A DNA stretch of 64,000 nt, from the NCBI RefSeq assembly GCF_030643905.1, contig NZ_CP121446.1:62001-126000 (forward strand), in the 5' to 3' direction. Within the stretch, counting starts at the first letter, position 1; each line of letters starts with the position of its first letter. Source of the DNA: Flavobacterium sp. IMCC34852 (GTDB taxonomy: Bacteria > Bacteroidota > Bacteroidia > Flavobacteriales > Flavobacteriaceae). This document shows positions 51,771 through 62,098 of this stretch, in pieces. The notes under the pieces were generated by a model, which was given only the letters and a program-made list of their open reading frames with translations, ran no database searches and had not been told where the DNA came from. The position numbers and the translations under genes are program-made.

Positions 51771-53026
51771 ATGCCAAAATATTTCGTCTTTTTACTCGGA
51801 TTTTTTTTAACCATTCCAAATGCGGTCGCCCAACCCGAAAAAGAAATCGCGCCACCTTACCATATTAAAACCGTAAGTTTTGTTCAAAATGGGCAAAACG
51901 CAATCCCTATATTTCAATTGGGCGACAGTTTCCAATTACAATTTGATGATTTGTATGGCAATGAAGCCAACTATTTTTATACCATAACCCATTGCGATTA
52001 TGACTGGAATCCGTCTCAACTGGCCAAAGCCGAATACATCAATGGTTTTGACGACCAGAGAATTCAGGATTACACCAATTCGTTAACTACTTTACAATTG
52101 TATTCTCACTACCGACTGTCTTTTCCGAACCGTTTTACCCAATTCAGAGTCAGCGGCAATTATGTGATTAAAATTTTAAACGATGATAAAGAAGTGGTTT
52201 TTACCAAAAAATTTATTCTTTATGAAAATATAGTAAGCGTTCCTATGCAAGTCAGAAGAGCCCGAAATTTAGCAGTTACTAATCAAAAACACAACTTGGA
52301 TTTCGCCATCAAATCGGCTACTATTAATTTCCAAAGTCCGTTAAAGAATGTCAAAGTCATGTTGTTGCAAAACGGCAAATTTGACAATGCCATTACCAAT
52401 GTGAAACCACAATACACCATAGCTAATGATTTGATTTATAAATATGATACCGAAACCCAATTTTGGGCCGGGAATGAATTTTTATTTTTTGAAAACAAAG
52501 ACATTCGCGCCGCCAACAACAGCATAGCTCGAGTAGATTCTAAAGGCGGTGTTTACAATGCTTATTTGTACCAAAGCCAGGCCAGAGCCAATGTGCCTTA
52601 CACCTATTACCCTGATGTTAACGGAAATTTTATCGTAAAAAACATCGGAGCGCAAAACAGTGAAATTGAAGCCGATTATGCTTGGGTTTTCTTTAGTCTT
52701 TCGGCTCCGAGTTATTATGGTAAAAAATCGATTTATATTAATGGAATGTTCAACAATTACGCCATCGGTGAGGAAAACAAAATGGAATACAATGCCGAAA
52801 GAGGAATTTATGAAAAAGCCCCATTATGATCAAACAAGGTTTTACCAATTACCAATATGTAATTGCAGATGCCAACGGCAAAATTGATGAGGAGAATGCC
52901 ATTGACGGGAATTTTCACCAAACCGAAAACAACTATTTTGCCTTAGTCTATTACCGAGAAAACAATCAGCGTTACGACAGAATTATCGGAAAAGGAATCG
53001 CTAGTTCGGTCGATATAACCAATTAG
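51771..53026 (+). pseudogene. Type IX secretion Plug protein (DUF5103), interrupted by a frameshift near 52810-52830
   Basis: The first frame (51771-52829, 352 residues) starts with a signal peptide ending AVAQ and shows DUF5103/Plug features such as ITHCDYDWNPSQLAKAEYI and YYGKKSIYINGMFN. It stops at TGA 52827. The rest of the domain, starting IKQGFTNYQYVIADANGKI, continues in another frame to TAG 53024. One base added in the A5 or C4 run at about 52810-52820 would join the two. It could be an inactivating mutation, an assembly error in a homopolymer, or programmed frameshifting. Plug binds the SprA translocon when the channel is not occupied by PorV. Confidence 0.85.
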
Positions 53027-53099
53027 AAAATTTAACATCTAATTCACGTATCAAATTGTATTTTTCGTAAATTTGACAACGTAATAGAATGAATACTAC

Positions 53100-53486
53100 A
53101 TGGTTTCACAAATAACACGAGGGATAAAGATTTCGGTCTTGACTAGTTTTGAAGGTACTTACTTCAAAAACTACAAGATTCACTTTGCCTTTAGTTATGA
53201 AATCACCATTGAAAACCACAGTAAAGATTCAGTGCAATTAAACTCTCGCCACTGGGAAATCCAAGATTCACTTAACGATAAAGAAATTGTGGACGGCGAA
53301 GGCGTAATTGGCAAAAAACCGGTATTGAAACCGGGCGAAAAGCACACTTATAATTCGGGTTGTTTGTTGTCTTCTCCTTTCGGCGCGATGAGTGGTTACT
53401 TCAACATGATTAATTTTACGACTACCAAAACGTTTAAAGTAATTGTGCCAACCTTCAAATTAAGCGCACCGTTTGCTTTGAACTAA
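53100..53486 (+). CDS. apaG: ApaG-domain protein
   Basis: Small fibronectin III-like protein of 128 residues, the usual length. Typical segments are YKIHFAFSYEITIENHS, LNSRHWEIQDS and GEGVIGKKPVLKPGE, and SGCLLSSPFGAMSGYF, which is the strongest ApaG signature. The family is linked to metal resistance and diadenosine tetraphosphate phenotypes in E. coli, but its molecular activity is not settled. It has no operon partner. Confidence 0.95.
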   Translation: MVSQITRGIKISVLTSFEGTYFKNYKIHFAFSYEITIENHSKDSVQLNSRHWEIQDSLNDKEIVDGEGVIGKKPVLKPGEKHTYNSGCLLSSPFGAMSGYFNMINFTTTKTFKVIVPTFKLSAPFALN

Positions 53487-53629
53487 AAGTCGTGTTAAAG
53501 ACAAATTAATCTTTGGCTTGTCTTATTAAAAATTCAAAAATTCCTTTGTACTTTTGTGTCGCATTTAGAAATTCTTAAAAAAGAATCTCTTTAGTTATTC
53601 AAATGTCAAATTTTTAATCTTTTCATATC

Positions 53630-55258
53630 ATGCCAAAAGGTTTTTTTCATGTCCCAAAAGCGGTTAATGAACCCGTAAAATCATACGCACCGAATTCACC
53701 CGAAAAAGCAGCTGTTTTAGCCGCTTATAAAAAAATGTGGAACGAGACTATAGATGTTCCGAACTACATTGGCCACGAAGAAATTCGTACCGGAAATACC
53801 CGAAACATGACGGCACCACATGACCATCAACACGTGGTTGGAAAATACCATTTGGCCGAAAAAGCACATATAGAAAAAGCCATTGCTGCCGCTTTGGAAG
53901 CCAGAAAAAAATGGGCCAATATGGCTTGGGAACAACGTGCGGCTATCTTTTTGAAAGCAGCCGAATTGATTGCCGGACCATACAGAGCCAAAATCAACGC
54001 CGCGACAATGATTGCGCAATCAAAAACTATTTTCCAAGCGGAAATTGATGCTTCTTGTGAGTTGATTGACTTTTTGAGATACAATGTGGAGTTTATGACT
54101 CAAATTTACAACGACCAACCTAAATCAGTTTCTGATATTTGGAACCGCGTAGAATACCGTCCGTTGGAAGGATTTGTATATGCGATTACGCCGTTTAACT
54201 TTACCGCAATTGCTGCGAATCTTCCAGCTAGTGCTGCTTTGATGGGCAACACAGTCGTTTGGAAACCAAGTGACAGCCAAGTTTTTTCAGCCAAAGTAAT
54301 TATTGATATATTTAAAGAAGCCGGTGTTCCTGATGGCGTAATCAATGTAGTTTTTGGAGATCCGGTGATGATTACCGATACAATTTTAAAACACCCTGAT
54401 TTTGCCGGAGTTCACTATACCGGTTCAACTTTCGTTTTCAAAGAAATCTGGAAAAAAATCGGCGAAAATATCCATACTTACAAAACATATCCAAGAATCG
54501 TCGGAGAAACCGGTGGAAAAGACTTCGTTTTAGCGCATCCAAGTGCCAATGTAAAACAAGTGGTAACCGGAATTACCCGTGGTGCTTTTGAATTCCAAGG
54601 GCAAAAATGTTCTGCGGCTTCCAGAGGTTATATTCCGCAAAGTTTGTGGCCGGCGGTTAAAGAACAATTGATTACCGATGTGAAATCGATGAAAATGGGT
54701 TCACCGGAAGATTTCAGTAACTTTATCACGGCTGTAATTCACGAAGGTTCGTTTGACAAATTGGCGAGTTTTATTGACCAAGCTAAAAAAGACAGCGATG
54801 CCGAAATTATCGTTGGCGGTAATTATGACAAATCAAAAGGATATTTCATCGAACCAACAGTGATTGTAACTACCAATCCAAAATACGCTACCATGGAAAC
54901 CGAACTTTTCGGACCGGTAATGACCATTTACGTTTACGAAGATGCCAAATGGGCGGAAACTTTGCAATTGGTGGACAGTACTTCAGAGTATGCTTTAACC
55001 GGAGCGATTTTCAGCCAAGACCGATATGCGATTGAAGAAGCTACCTTGGCTTTGCAAAACAGCGCCGGAAACTTCTATATTAACGACAAACCAACCGGAG
55101 CCGTTGTCGGCATGCAACCTTTTGGCGGAGCCAGAGCTTCGGGAACCAATGATAAAGCGGGCTCAATGCAGAACTTGTTGCGTTGGGTTTCTCCAAGAAC
55201 CATCAAAGAAACCTTTGTTACTCCGGAAGACTATAGATATCCTTTTCTGGGAGAATAA
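53630..55258 (+). CDS. pruA: L-glutamate gamma-semialdehyde (P5C) dehydrogenase
   Basis: NAD-dependent aldehyde dehydrogenase that completes proline breakdown to glutamate. It has 542 residues, the length of the single-function PruA. The catalytic Cys327 lies in FEFQGQKCSAASRGYIP and the general base Glu in VGETGGKDFV. NAD-binding GVHYTGSTFVF is present. The C-terminal FGGARASGTNDKAG is typical of P5C dehydrogenases. No proline dehydrogenase gene is next to it. It ends in a clear terminator. Confidence 0.97.
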   Translation: MPKGFFHVPKAVNEPVKSYAPNSPEKAAVLAAYKKMWNETIDVPNYIGHEEIRTGNTRNMTAPHDHQHVVGKYHLAEKAHIEKAIAAALEARKKWANMAWEQRAAIFLKAAELIAGPYRAKINAATMIAQSKTIFQAEIDASCELIDFLRYNVEFMTQIYNDQPKSVSDIWNRVEYRPLEGFVYAITPFNFTAIAANLPASAALMGNTVVWKPSDSQVFSAKVIIDIFKEAGVPDGVINVVFGDPVMITDTILKHPDFAGVHYTGSTFVFKEIWKKIGENIHTYKTYPRIVGETGGKDFVLAHPSANVKQVVTGITRGAFEFQGQKCSAASRGYIPQSLWPAVKEQLITDVKSMKMGSPEDFSNFITAVIHEGSFDKLASFIDQAKKDSDAEIIVGGNYDKSKGYFIEPTVIVTTNPKYATMETELFGPVMTIYVYEDAKWAETLQLVDSTSEYALTGAIFSQDRYAIEEATLALQNSAGNFYINDKPTGAVVGMQPFGGARASGTNDKAGSMQNLLRWVSPRTIKETFVTPEDYRYPFLGE

Positions 55259-55281
55259 AAATTTCTTTTAACAATAACCTT

Positions 55282-55310
55282 AAGCCTAAGTTTTTACTTG
55301 GGCTTTTTTT
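55282..55310 (+). terminator. Terminator of pruA
   Basis: Stem AAGCCTAAGT / ACTTGGGCTT with a TTTT loop and one G-T pair, then a run of T. Confidence 0.9.
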
Positions 55311-55369
55311 ATACCATTGATTATTAATTTTTTGTATCTTCGAACGTCAAAACCAACATCCAAAAGATT

Positions 55370-57667
55370 ATGAAAATAAAAATTACTGTTTTATTATTTT
55401 CCGCTTTTTCAATTTGTGGCTTTGCTCAAGACAAATCCTATGATTTACTTCGAGACAAAACAGAAACTAAAATTCTTTACGACCGTGTTTTTAGCCTATC
55501 CAATGCCACGGAATCCAAAAAGAACGGAATAAACACCAACTATTTTCTGCAAGCCTATCACGAAATACAACGTGCTGACTTTTTGCAACGCTTGCCGAAA
55601 TTAGAAAAATTGCGAGAAGCAGCTAACTTGGGTTTTGCTAAAAATCAGGTTCCATTAGGTGTGCTGATTGCTGATTTTGAAAAAATAAATCCAACTGCAA
55701 TAGAAAACGGTGATGTTTTTTTAACAGCAAACAATCTTTTCGAATCCAAACCAAATGCGCAAAACGTTTTTCAAAAACACACCCTTAATTTGATTGCTCC
55801 TTTATTGGCAAAATCTAAAAGCAGTCTGGTTACTTTTATTGTAAAAGAAGAATTGATTTTTAACACGACCAACAAACATATCCTAAGTATCGCCATCCAA
55901 ACTAACGGAGAAGAAACCTGGAAAACTATTTCAACAAACACACCGCTTTCTATCCGGTTCAACTCCAATGGGCTGCAAACGGTAAATTGTCGTCTTCAAT
56001 TCACGAACGGAGAAACTATTGTTCAGTCATTTGTATTAACCGTTGACAACCAAAACAACAACGCCGACGCACGCAATTCTCAGAATAATTTCCAACCCAA
56101 TGTTATTAATACAATCACAGCTACAATTCCGTACCAAGGTTATGGTGAAACCGTTCCACACTTGGGCCAAGGTGAATATGAAATTTTTCCCGATACTGTT
56201 GACGGCGTTTTAGACAAACCTGTTTTTGTAGTTGATGGTTTTGATCCGGGTGATACCAACACTATCCCTTTATTTTATGCCGGTTTGGATTACGGTGCCG
56301 GACAAAACTTGGCCGATTATTTAAGAACACAAGGCTTTGATATTATTTTGGTTAATTTTCCAACTTATACCAGACCAAATACCACAACGGTAGTTGATGG
56401 TGGTGTCGACTTTATCCAGAGAAATGCTTTTGTTTTGGTTGAAATAATCAATCAAATCAACGCGCAAAAAGTTGGTACTCAAAAAAATGTAATTATAGGT
56501 CCAAGTATGGGTGGATTGATTTCACGTTATGCTCTACGTTACATGGAAATGAATGCCTTGAATCACGACACACGATTGTATATTTCTTTTGATTCACCAC
56601 ACCAAGGAGCCAATGTACCTATTGGTTTCCAACATCTTTTTAATTATATGGCTTACGGCCCGTTAGGAAATGCTGCGCTGCAACCTATTGTAGACGGAAT
56701 GATAAAAAGCTCCGCTGCCCGACAAATGCTGATTGACCACATGGAAGGCCATTTACAAAGCGGAAGTAATTTTGAATTCAATACCGCATCAGCTTCTTTG
56801 GTTCCGACCGGCGCGCCCAATTACCGGACAGCTTTTCAAAATGAGTTAAATGCCATGGGTTTCCCTACAACTGTAAGAAACGTTGCAATTTCAAACGGTG
56901 CCGGTAATGGCACTATGAATTACAGCCCGAATTTTGAGGTAATGAATCATACTTTTAATGTTACCACAACACAAAGAGCCATAATTAACCAACGGTTTAC
57001 ACCGGCAGCCAATGTGACCAATCAAGTAAGTCGCTTCAGAGGTCAAACTCTTGTTTTTGGCACTTGGTTAACGATATATGAAAGCTTAGCCAATTCAAAA
57101 TCGCCAACTTACACTGATGGTTTAGATACGGCACCGGGCGGAAGATTTGATATGGGTGGTTTTCAAGCCGATGCAGGAACAGATCCTTTGTTAGTAGAGT
57201 TTTTCGACAATCTTAATGCCGATTATTTCACCTTTATTCCTACTTGGAGTTCTATGGCCATTTCCGGAACCAATAATTTATACACTCCCGTAACCGGAAA
57301 TTCTGTGACACCATTTGTAGCTTCTTCTATTCCAACTGTTAATGAAAACCACGTGACTTTAAACCAAAACAATGTGACTTTTGCTTTGGAAGAAATCATC
57401 AATGGTTCATTGACAACAACAAATCCGGCTTTTGAAACACTTTGGATTAAGAATCCTGTGACCAATTCCATTGAAATTAATACTTCTTATACTTTAGAAA
57501 ATGCCGGGATTACAATAAATGACATCTTGGGCAAAACCATTTATCAATCTAAAAATAATACGATTAGCGGAACATTTCAAATTCCGATTGTGCTGACCAA
57601 AGGTGTCTACCTCATCACCATCGGTAATGAAAATGGAAGTGTAACCAAGAAAATTGTAAAAGATTAA
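55370..57667 (+). CDS. Secreted alpha/beta hydrolase (lipase-like) with a T9SS type A sorting domain
   Basis: Exported protein of 765 residues. The signal peptide is at about 1-19 (ends GFAQ). A beta-rich N-terminal region (about 100-230) precedes the hydrolase domain (about 270-620). The nucleophile elbow is GPSMGGLISRYAL with Ser379, and FVVDGFDPGDTNT begins the domain. The last 75 residues form a T9SS type A sorting domain (INTSYTLENAGITINDILGK through KGVYLITIGNENG), so the protein is exported across the outer membrane and its tail cleaved. It is probably a lipase or esterase; the substrate is unknown. Confidence 0.9.
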   Translation: MKIKITVLLFSAFSICGFAQDKSYDLLRDKTETKILYDRVFSLSNATESKKNGINTNYFLQAYHEIQRADFLQRLPKLEKLREAANLGFAKNQVPLGVLIADFEKINPTAIENGDVFLTANNLFESKPNAQNVFQKHTLNLIAPLLAKSKSSLVTFIVKEELIFNTTNKHILSIAIQTNGEETWKTISTNTPLSIRFNSNGLQTVNCRLQFTNGETIVQSFVLTVDNQNNNADARNSQNNFQPNVINTITATIPYQGYGETVPHLGQGEYEIFPDTVDGVLDKPVFVVDGFDPGDTNTIPLFYAGLDYGAGQNLADYLRTQGFDIILVNFPTYTRPNTTTVVDGGVDFIQRNAFVLVEIINQINAQKVGTQKNVIIGPSMGGLISRYALRYMEMNALNHDTRLYISFDSPHQGANVPIGFQHLFNYMAYGPLGNAALQPIVDGMIKSSAARQMLIDHMEGHLQSGSNFEFNTASASLVPTGAPNYRTAFQNELNAMGFPTTVRNVAISNGAGNGTMNYSPNFEVMNHTFNVTTTQRAIINQRFTPAANVTNQVSRFRGQTLVFGTWLTIYESLANSKSPTYTDGLDTAPGGRFDMGGFQADAGTDPLLVEFFDNLNADYFTFIPTWSSMAISGTNNLYTPVTGNSVTPFVASSIPTVNENHVTLNQNNVTFALEEIINGSLTTTNPAFETLWIKNPVTNSIEINTSYTLENAGITINDILGKTIYQSKNNTISGTFQIPIVLTKGVYLITIGNENGSVTKKIVKD

Positions 57668-57698
57668 AAAAAAGCCTCTCAGTTGAGAGGCTTTTTTT
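57668..57698. terminator. Bidirectional terminator between the lipase-like gene and rsmG
   Basis: Stem AAGCCTCTC / GAGAGGCTT with an AGTT loop, flanked by A and T runs; the convergent genes meet here. Confidence 0.92.
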
Positions 57699-58326
57699 AT
57701 GCTTTAAACTTAAGCGGCAAATGCACTACTTTCTTAGTTTCGAAGAATTCATCTTTGAAAAATTCAGCTATGTTGTATTCAGTCGCTTTTGGAAAGTCTT
57801 TTAGCTCTTCGGTCAAATCACCACCTTTGAGGTAAAGGATTCCGTTTTTCAATTCGTGTTTGTTTTGTTTTTTGATTTTGTCTTTAATCCAAGACACAAA
57901 ATCGGGCATATTGGTCACGGCGCGACTCACAATAAAATCATAATCGCCTTTGACATTCTCAGCACGCATTTGTTCGGCTTTGACATTTTTCAACCCTAAT
58001 CCGTCAACAACGGCTTGCACTACTTTTATTTTTTTGGCAATCACATCAATCAGGTAAAAACGGGTTTCGGGAAACAATATCGCTAACGGAATTCCGGGAA
58101 ATCCACCACCGGTCCCAACATCTAAAACATACGTTCCGGGTTCAAAAGGTTGAATTTTAGCAATCGCCAACGAATGCAAAACGTGTTTCGTATACAGTTC
58201 AGCTATATCTTTTCGAGAAATTACATTGATTTTCGCATTCCAATCTTGGTATAAAGCCTCTAATTTTTGAAACTGTAAGAGTTGATTCTCAGTAAGATTA
58301 GGAAATTGTTTGATAATTTCTTCCAT
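57697..58326 (-). CDS. rsmG: 16S rRNA (guanine(527)-N(7))-methyltransferase RsmG
   Basis: Cytoplasmic SAM-dependent enzyme (GidB) that methylates G527 of 16S rRNA near the decoding site. From the ATG at 58326 (MEEIIKQFP) it has 209 residues, the usual flavobacterial length; an ATG 18 nt earlier would add MLKNQF. Motifs: WNAKINVISRKDI, YVLDVGTGGGFPGIPLAI (SAM site) and DFIVSRAVTNMPDF. Nothing is unusual. Confidence 0.96.
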   Translation of the reverse strand: MEEIIKQFPNLTENQLLQFQKLEALYQDWNAKINVISRKDIAELYTKHVLHSLAIAKIQPFEPGTYVLDVGTGGGFPGIPLAILFPETRFYLIDVIAKKIKVVQAVVDGLGLKNVKAEQMRAENVKGDYDFIVSRAVTNMPDFVSWIKDKIKKQNKHELKNGILYLKGGDLTEELKDFPKATEYNIAEFFKDEFFETKKVVHLPLKFKA

Positions 58327-58404
58327 AAATTGATTTTTCAACAAAAATAGTGCTTTTGGTTGATAATTATGATTTGTTTATAATCTTTCAAAAAGTATTA
58401 TAAT

Positions 58405-58412
58405 TATCTTTG
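58405..58412 (+). promoter_or_regulatory. Probable -7 box of the desaturase gene
   Basis: TATCTTTG, 23 nt before the desaturase start. A TTTG lies 28 nt upstream, further than usual, so the -33 element is uncertain. Confidence 0.5.
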
Positions 58413-58435
58413 AGCAAAATTTTGAATTACAATAA

Positions 58436-59530
58436 ATGAACACCACATCACCTATTTTCTCTAAAACGGATAGTTTGAAATTCTTCCGAACTCTAAATAC
58501 CAGAGTAAATAACTATTTTAAAGAAAACAACCTTGACAAAACCGGAAATTGGAAACTGCACCTGAAAACCATTGTTATGTTCTCCATTTTCTTGACTCCC
58601 TATTTTATTTTGTTGGCTATGGATATGCCTTTTTGGGCTTACCTTTTACTAAACGTTGTCATTGGCGTTGGAATGGCCGGCGTTGGCATGAACGTAATGC
58701 ACGATGGCAATCACGGTGCTTATTCTTCTAAATCTTGGGTCAATAAAATCATGGGCGGCAGTATTTATATTTTGGCCGGAAATGTATATAATTGGCAAGT
58801 GCAACACAATGTTTTACACCATACGTATACCAACATCTTAGGACATGATGAAGACCTCGAAGCCGGAAGAATCATGCGTTTTACCAAAGAAGCCAAATGG
58901 TATAAATTCCATAAATTCCAACACTATTACTCTGTATTTTTATATGGATTATTAACGTTCAACTGGGCCATCACTACCGATTTCCTTCAAATGAAACGCT
59001 ATCTGAAAAGAAACCTTTCTTATGGCGAATTCAAAAAACCGGTGATTCGTTGGACTACTTTAATCATTACCAAAATCATTTATTTCTCTATATGGTTGGT
59101 CATTCCAATGGTCATGGGGATCACTTGGTGGAAAGTAGTTTTAGGCTTTTTAGTAATGCATTACACCGCCGGAGTTATCCTAAGTGTGGTTTTCCAATTG
59201 GCGCACGTAGTAGAAGAAACCCACAACCCTATTCCGGATGAAAACGGCGAAATAGAAAACACTTGGGCCATCCACCAATTATTCACCACTGCCAACTTTG
59301 CGCCTAAAAATTGGCTGGTAAATTATTATACCGGTGGCTTAAATCACCAAATTGAACACCACATTTTCCCGAATATCAGCCACGTTCATTATGGCAAAAT
59401 TGCCGAAATTGTAAAGCAAACCGCCAAAGAATGTGAACTGCCTTACTACGAGTTCAAAACTACACGTGCTGCTATTGCCTCGCATTTCAAGCACTTAAAA
59501 GAACTGGGAAGACAACCTCAATTAGCATAA
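58436..59530 (+). CDS. Membrane fatty acid desaturase
   Basis: Di-iron integral-membrane enzyme of 364 residues with about four helices in two hairpins. The three His boxes are HDGNHGA, HNVLHHTY and HQIEHHIFP. The QIEHH form of the third box is characteristic of front-end (delta-5/6-like) desaturases, although those usually carry a cytochrome b5 domain, which is absent here. The protein probably introduces a double bond in acyl lipids for membrane fluidity; regiospecificity is not known. It ends in a terminator. Confidence 0.93.
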   Translation: MNTTSPIFSKTDSLKFFRTLNTRVNNYFKENNLDKTGNWKLHLKTIVMFSIFLTPYFILLAMDMPFWAYLLLNVVIGVGMAGVGMNVMHDGNHGAYSSKSWVNKIMGGSIYILAGNVYNWQVQHNVLHHTYTNILGHDEDLEAGRIMRFTKEAKWYKFHKFQHYYSVFLYGLLTFNWAITTDFLQMKRYLKRNLSYGEFKKPVIRWTTLIITKIIYFSIWLVIPMVMGITWWKVVLGFLVMHYTAGVILSVVFQLAHVVEETHNPIPDENGEIENTWAIHQLFTTANFAPKNWLVNYYTGGLNHQIEHHIFPNISHVHYGKIAEIVKQTAKECELPYYEFKTTRAAIASHFKHLKELGRQPQLA

Positions 59531-59536
59531 CAAAAC

Positions 59537-59565
59537 GGGACGCCTTTATTGGCGTCTCTTTATTT
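59537..59565 (+). terminator. Terminator of the desaturase gene
   Basis: Stem GGGACGCC / GGCGTCTC with a TTTATT loop and a following T-rich run. Confidence 0.85.
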
Positions 59566-59586
59566 AACATCCTATACAACAACACA

Positions 59587-60771
59587 ATGAGCATTTTATC
59601 GGACAGAATTAACAATTTATCTACTTCACAAACATTAGCCATGGCGGCTTTGGCCAGAGAATTAAAAGCCCAAGGAAAAGATATTATCAGCCTAAGTTTA
59701 GGCGAACCCGATTTCAACACTCCCGATTTTATTAAAGAAGCTGCCAAAAAAGCTATTGACGAAAATTACAGTACTTACACTCCGGTTGACGGTTATGCCG
59801 AATTGAAAGACGCCATTTGCCGAAAATTCAAAAGAGATAATAATCTTGATTACAAACCGGCCAATATTGTAGTTTCAACCGGTGCCAAACAATCTTTATA
59901 CAACGTAGCGCAAGTTATGTTGAACGACGGCGATGAAGTAATTCTTCCCGCTCCATACTGGGTTTCTTATTACGAAATTATCAAATTGTCAGGCGGTGTT
60001 CCGGTGGAAGTGCCGACTTCTGTGGAAAGCGATTTCAAAATGACCGCAGCAGAACTGGAAAAAGCCATCACCCCTAAAACCAAAATGATGTGGTTCAGTT
60101 CACCATGCAACCCTAGCGGTTCGGTTTATAACCGTGAAGAGCTTGAAGCCATTGGTAAAGTTTTAGAAAAACACCCAAACATTTATATCGTTTCTGACGA
60201 AATCTATGAACACATCAATTTCTCCGGAACTTTCTGCAGCATCGGAACCATTCCGGGCTTGTTCGACAGAACGATTACCGTAAATGGTGTAGCCAAAGCT
60301 TTTGCCATGACCGGTTGGAGAATCGGTTACATTGGTGCTCCGGAATTTATTGCCAAAGCTTGTACCAAAATGCAAGGCCAAGTAACTTCGGGTGCCAACT
60401 CCATTGCGCAAAGAGCCACAATTACCGCTGTTGATGCTGACCCAAGTGTTTTAAACGAAATGGTAACCGCCTTCAAAAACCGTAGAAACTTGGTAGTAGA
60501 ATTAGCCAAAGAAATTCCAGGATTCAAAATCAACGTGCCCGAAGGTGCTTTCTATTTGTTCCCGGATGTTTCAGCTTATTTCGGCCAAACCTTACGCGGC
60601 AAACTAATCGCCAACGCCGATGACTTCTCGATGTATTTGCTTTCCGAAGCCAATGTTGCGACCGTAACCGGAGACGCTTTCGGAAATCCAAACTGCATTC
60701 GTTTGTCTTACGCCACCAGTGAAGCCTTACTATCCGAAGCGTTCAAAAGAATCAAAGAAGCACTGACTTAA
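59587..60771 (+). CDS. PLP-dependent aminotransferase, class I (aspartate aminotransferase-like)
   Basis: Cytoplasmic fold-type I aminotransferase of 394 residues. The PLP Lys237 lies in NGVAKAFAMTGWRIGY. Other landmarks are ISLSLGEPDFNTPDFI, STGAKQSLYNV, SSPCNPSGSVYN and the C-terminal CIRLSYATSEA with the carboxylate-binding Arg. It matches subgroup I-beta aspartate aminotransferases common in Bacteroidota. The amino-acid specificity is inferred only. It ends in a terminator before an intergenic repeat. Confidence 0.94.
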   Translation: MSILSDRINNLSTSQTLAMAALARELKAQGKDIISLSLGEPDFNTPDFIKEAAKKAIDENYSTYTPVDGYAELKDAICRKFKRDNNLDYKPANIVVSTGAKQSLYNVAQVMLNDGDEVILPAPYWVSYYEIIKLSGGVPVEVPTSVESDFKMTAAELEKAITPKTKMMWFSSPCNPSGSVYNREELEAIGKVLEKHPNIYIVSDEIYEHINFSGTFCSIGTIPGLFDRTITVNGVAKAFAMTGWRIGYIGAPEFIAKACTKMQGQVTSGANSIAQRATITAVDADPSVLNEMVTAFKNRRNLVVELAKEIPGFKINVPEGAFYLFPDVSAYFGQTLRGKLIANADDFSMYLLSEANVATVTGDAFGNPNCIRLSYATSEALLSEAFKRIKEALT

Positions 60772-60779
60772 GATATTAT

Positions 60780-60804
60780 GCCTCAAGGAAACTTGGGGCT
60801 TTTT
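60780..60804 (+). terminator. Terminator of the aminotransferase gene
   Basis: Stem GCCTCAAG / CTTGGGGC with a GAAA loop (one T-G pair), then TTTTT. Confidence 0.9.
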
Positions 60805-60813
60805 AATAAACAA

Positions 60814-60896
60814 TAGGGCGTTCCCTTTCAGGTCGGGCTTTTCGTTGCAATCTTTAGTTTAAAAACTAAAGGATTTCCACTGCAATCCCTAACGCA
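60814..60896 (-). repeat. Intergenic repeat element, copy B
   Basis: Read on the minus strand it begins TGCGTTAGGGATTGCAG and ends AAAGCCCGACC then GAAAGGGAACGCCCTA, matching copy A at 33204-33267. The centre differs: it is a long hairpin CTTTAGTTT / AAACTAAAG. It is non-coding and occupies most of the aminotransferase-purT gap. Confidence 0.75.
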
Positions 60897-60931
60897 TAAA
60901 ACCATTAGACAACACTACAAAATTAAATAGA

Positions 60932-62095
60932 ATGTCAAAAATACTCTTATTAGGTTCGGGCGAATTAGGAAAAGAATTCGTAATCGCTGCCCAAAGAATA
61001 GGGCAAACCGTGATTGCTGTCGACAGTTATGAAAACGCTCCGGCCATGCAAGTTGCCCACGGATTCGAAGTCATCAACATGCTCGATGGTGCCGAATTGG
61101 ACCGCATCGTTGCTAAACACCAACCCGATTTCATCGTTCCCGAAATTGAAGCCATTCGCACCGAACGTTTTTACGATTATGAAAAGCAAGGCATTACGGT
61201 TGTGCCATCGGCGAAAGCGGCCAATTTCACCATGAACCGTAAAGCCATACGAGATTTAGCAGCTAAAGAATTAGGTCTTAGAACAGCCAATTATCGCTAC
61301 GCAACTTCTGCAGAAGAACTGCAAAAAGCAGTGGCTGAAGTTGGCATTCCGTGTGTGGTAAAACCCCTAATGAGTTCTTCCGGCAAAGGACAATCAACCA
61401 TCAAAACCGAAACCGATATCGAAAAAGCTTGGCAATACGCCGAGGAAGGTTCGCGTGGCGATATCGTGGAAGTCATTGTAGAAGCCTTCGTCAATTTCAA
61501 TTCCGAAATTACTTTGCTTACAGTAACACAAAATAATAATCCAACGTTGTTCTGTGCACCTATTGGTCACCGACAAGAACGCGGCGATTATCAAGAAAGT
61601 TGGCAACCCGCCATCGTATCTGACAAAGACATAGCCGAAGCCCAAGAAATGGCGAGAAAAGTAACCGAAGCACTCGGTGGCGCAGGACTTTTTGGTGTAG
61701 AATTTTTCCTGACGGATGAAGGCGTTTATTTCTCAGAATTATCGCCAAGACCACACGATACGGGAATGGTTACTTTAGCCGGAACGCAAAACTTTAACGA
61801 ATTTGAATTGCATTTGCGTGCAGTTTTAAGTTTACCTATTTTCGAAATTACTTTGGAAAAAGCAGGCGCTAGTGCGGTAATTTTGGCCCATGGCAACTCC
61901 AACAATCCAACCTATTCCGGAATTTCAGCGGTAGCCGCATTACCTAAAACAGATTTTCGTATCTTTGGAAAACCAACTTCAAGACCTTATCGCAGAATGG
62001 GTGTTGTTTTGACCCATGATTCATTGGGAACCAACATCGAAACAGTAACCGAAAAGGCCAAAGAAGTCGCAAAATTAATAACCATAAACCTGTAA
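60932..62095 (+). CDS. purT: Formate-dependent phosphoribosylglycinamide formyltransferase
   Basis: Purine-synthesis enzyme that formylates GAR with free formate and ATP. It has 387 residues and an ATP-grasp fold: N-terminal [18 protein letters not shown], the grasp region [16 protein letters not shown], and [20 protein letters not shown] with metal-binding Glu, then [10 protein letters not shown]. It allows purine synthesis without folate at this step. The downstream DUF6370 gene starts 3 nt later and may be co-transcribed. Confidence 0.97.
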   Translation: MSKILLLGSGELGKEFVIAAQRIGQTVIAVDSYENAPAMQVAHGFEVINMLDGAELDRIVAKHQPDFIVPEIEAIRTERFYDYEKQGITVVPSAKAANFTMNRKAIRDLAAKELGLRTANYRYATSAEELQKAVAEVGIPCVVKPLMSSSGKGQSTIKTETDIEKAWQYAEEGSRGDIVEVIVEAFVNFNSEITLLTVTQNNNPTLFCAPIGHRQERGDYQESWQPAIVSDKDIAEAQEMARKVTEALGGAGLFGVEFFLTDEGVYFSELSPRPHDTGMVTLAGTQNFNEFELHLRAVLSLPIFEITLEKAGASAVILAHGNSNNPTYSGISAVAALPKTDFRIFGKPTSRPYRRMGVVLTHDSLGTNIETVTEKAKEVAKLITINL

Positions 62096-62098
62096 AAA

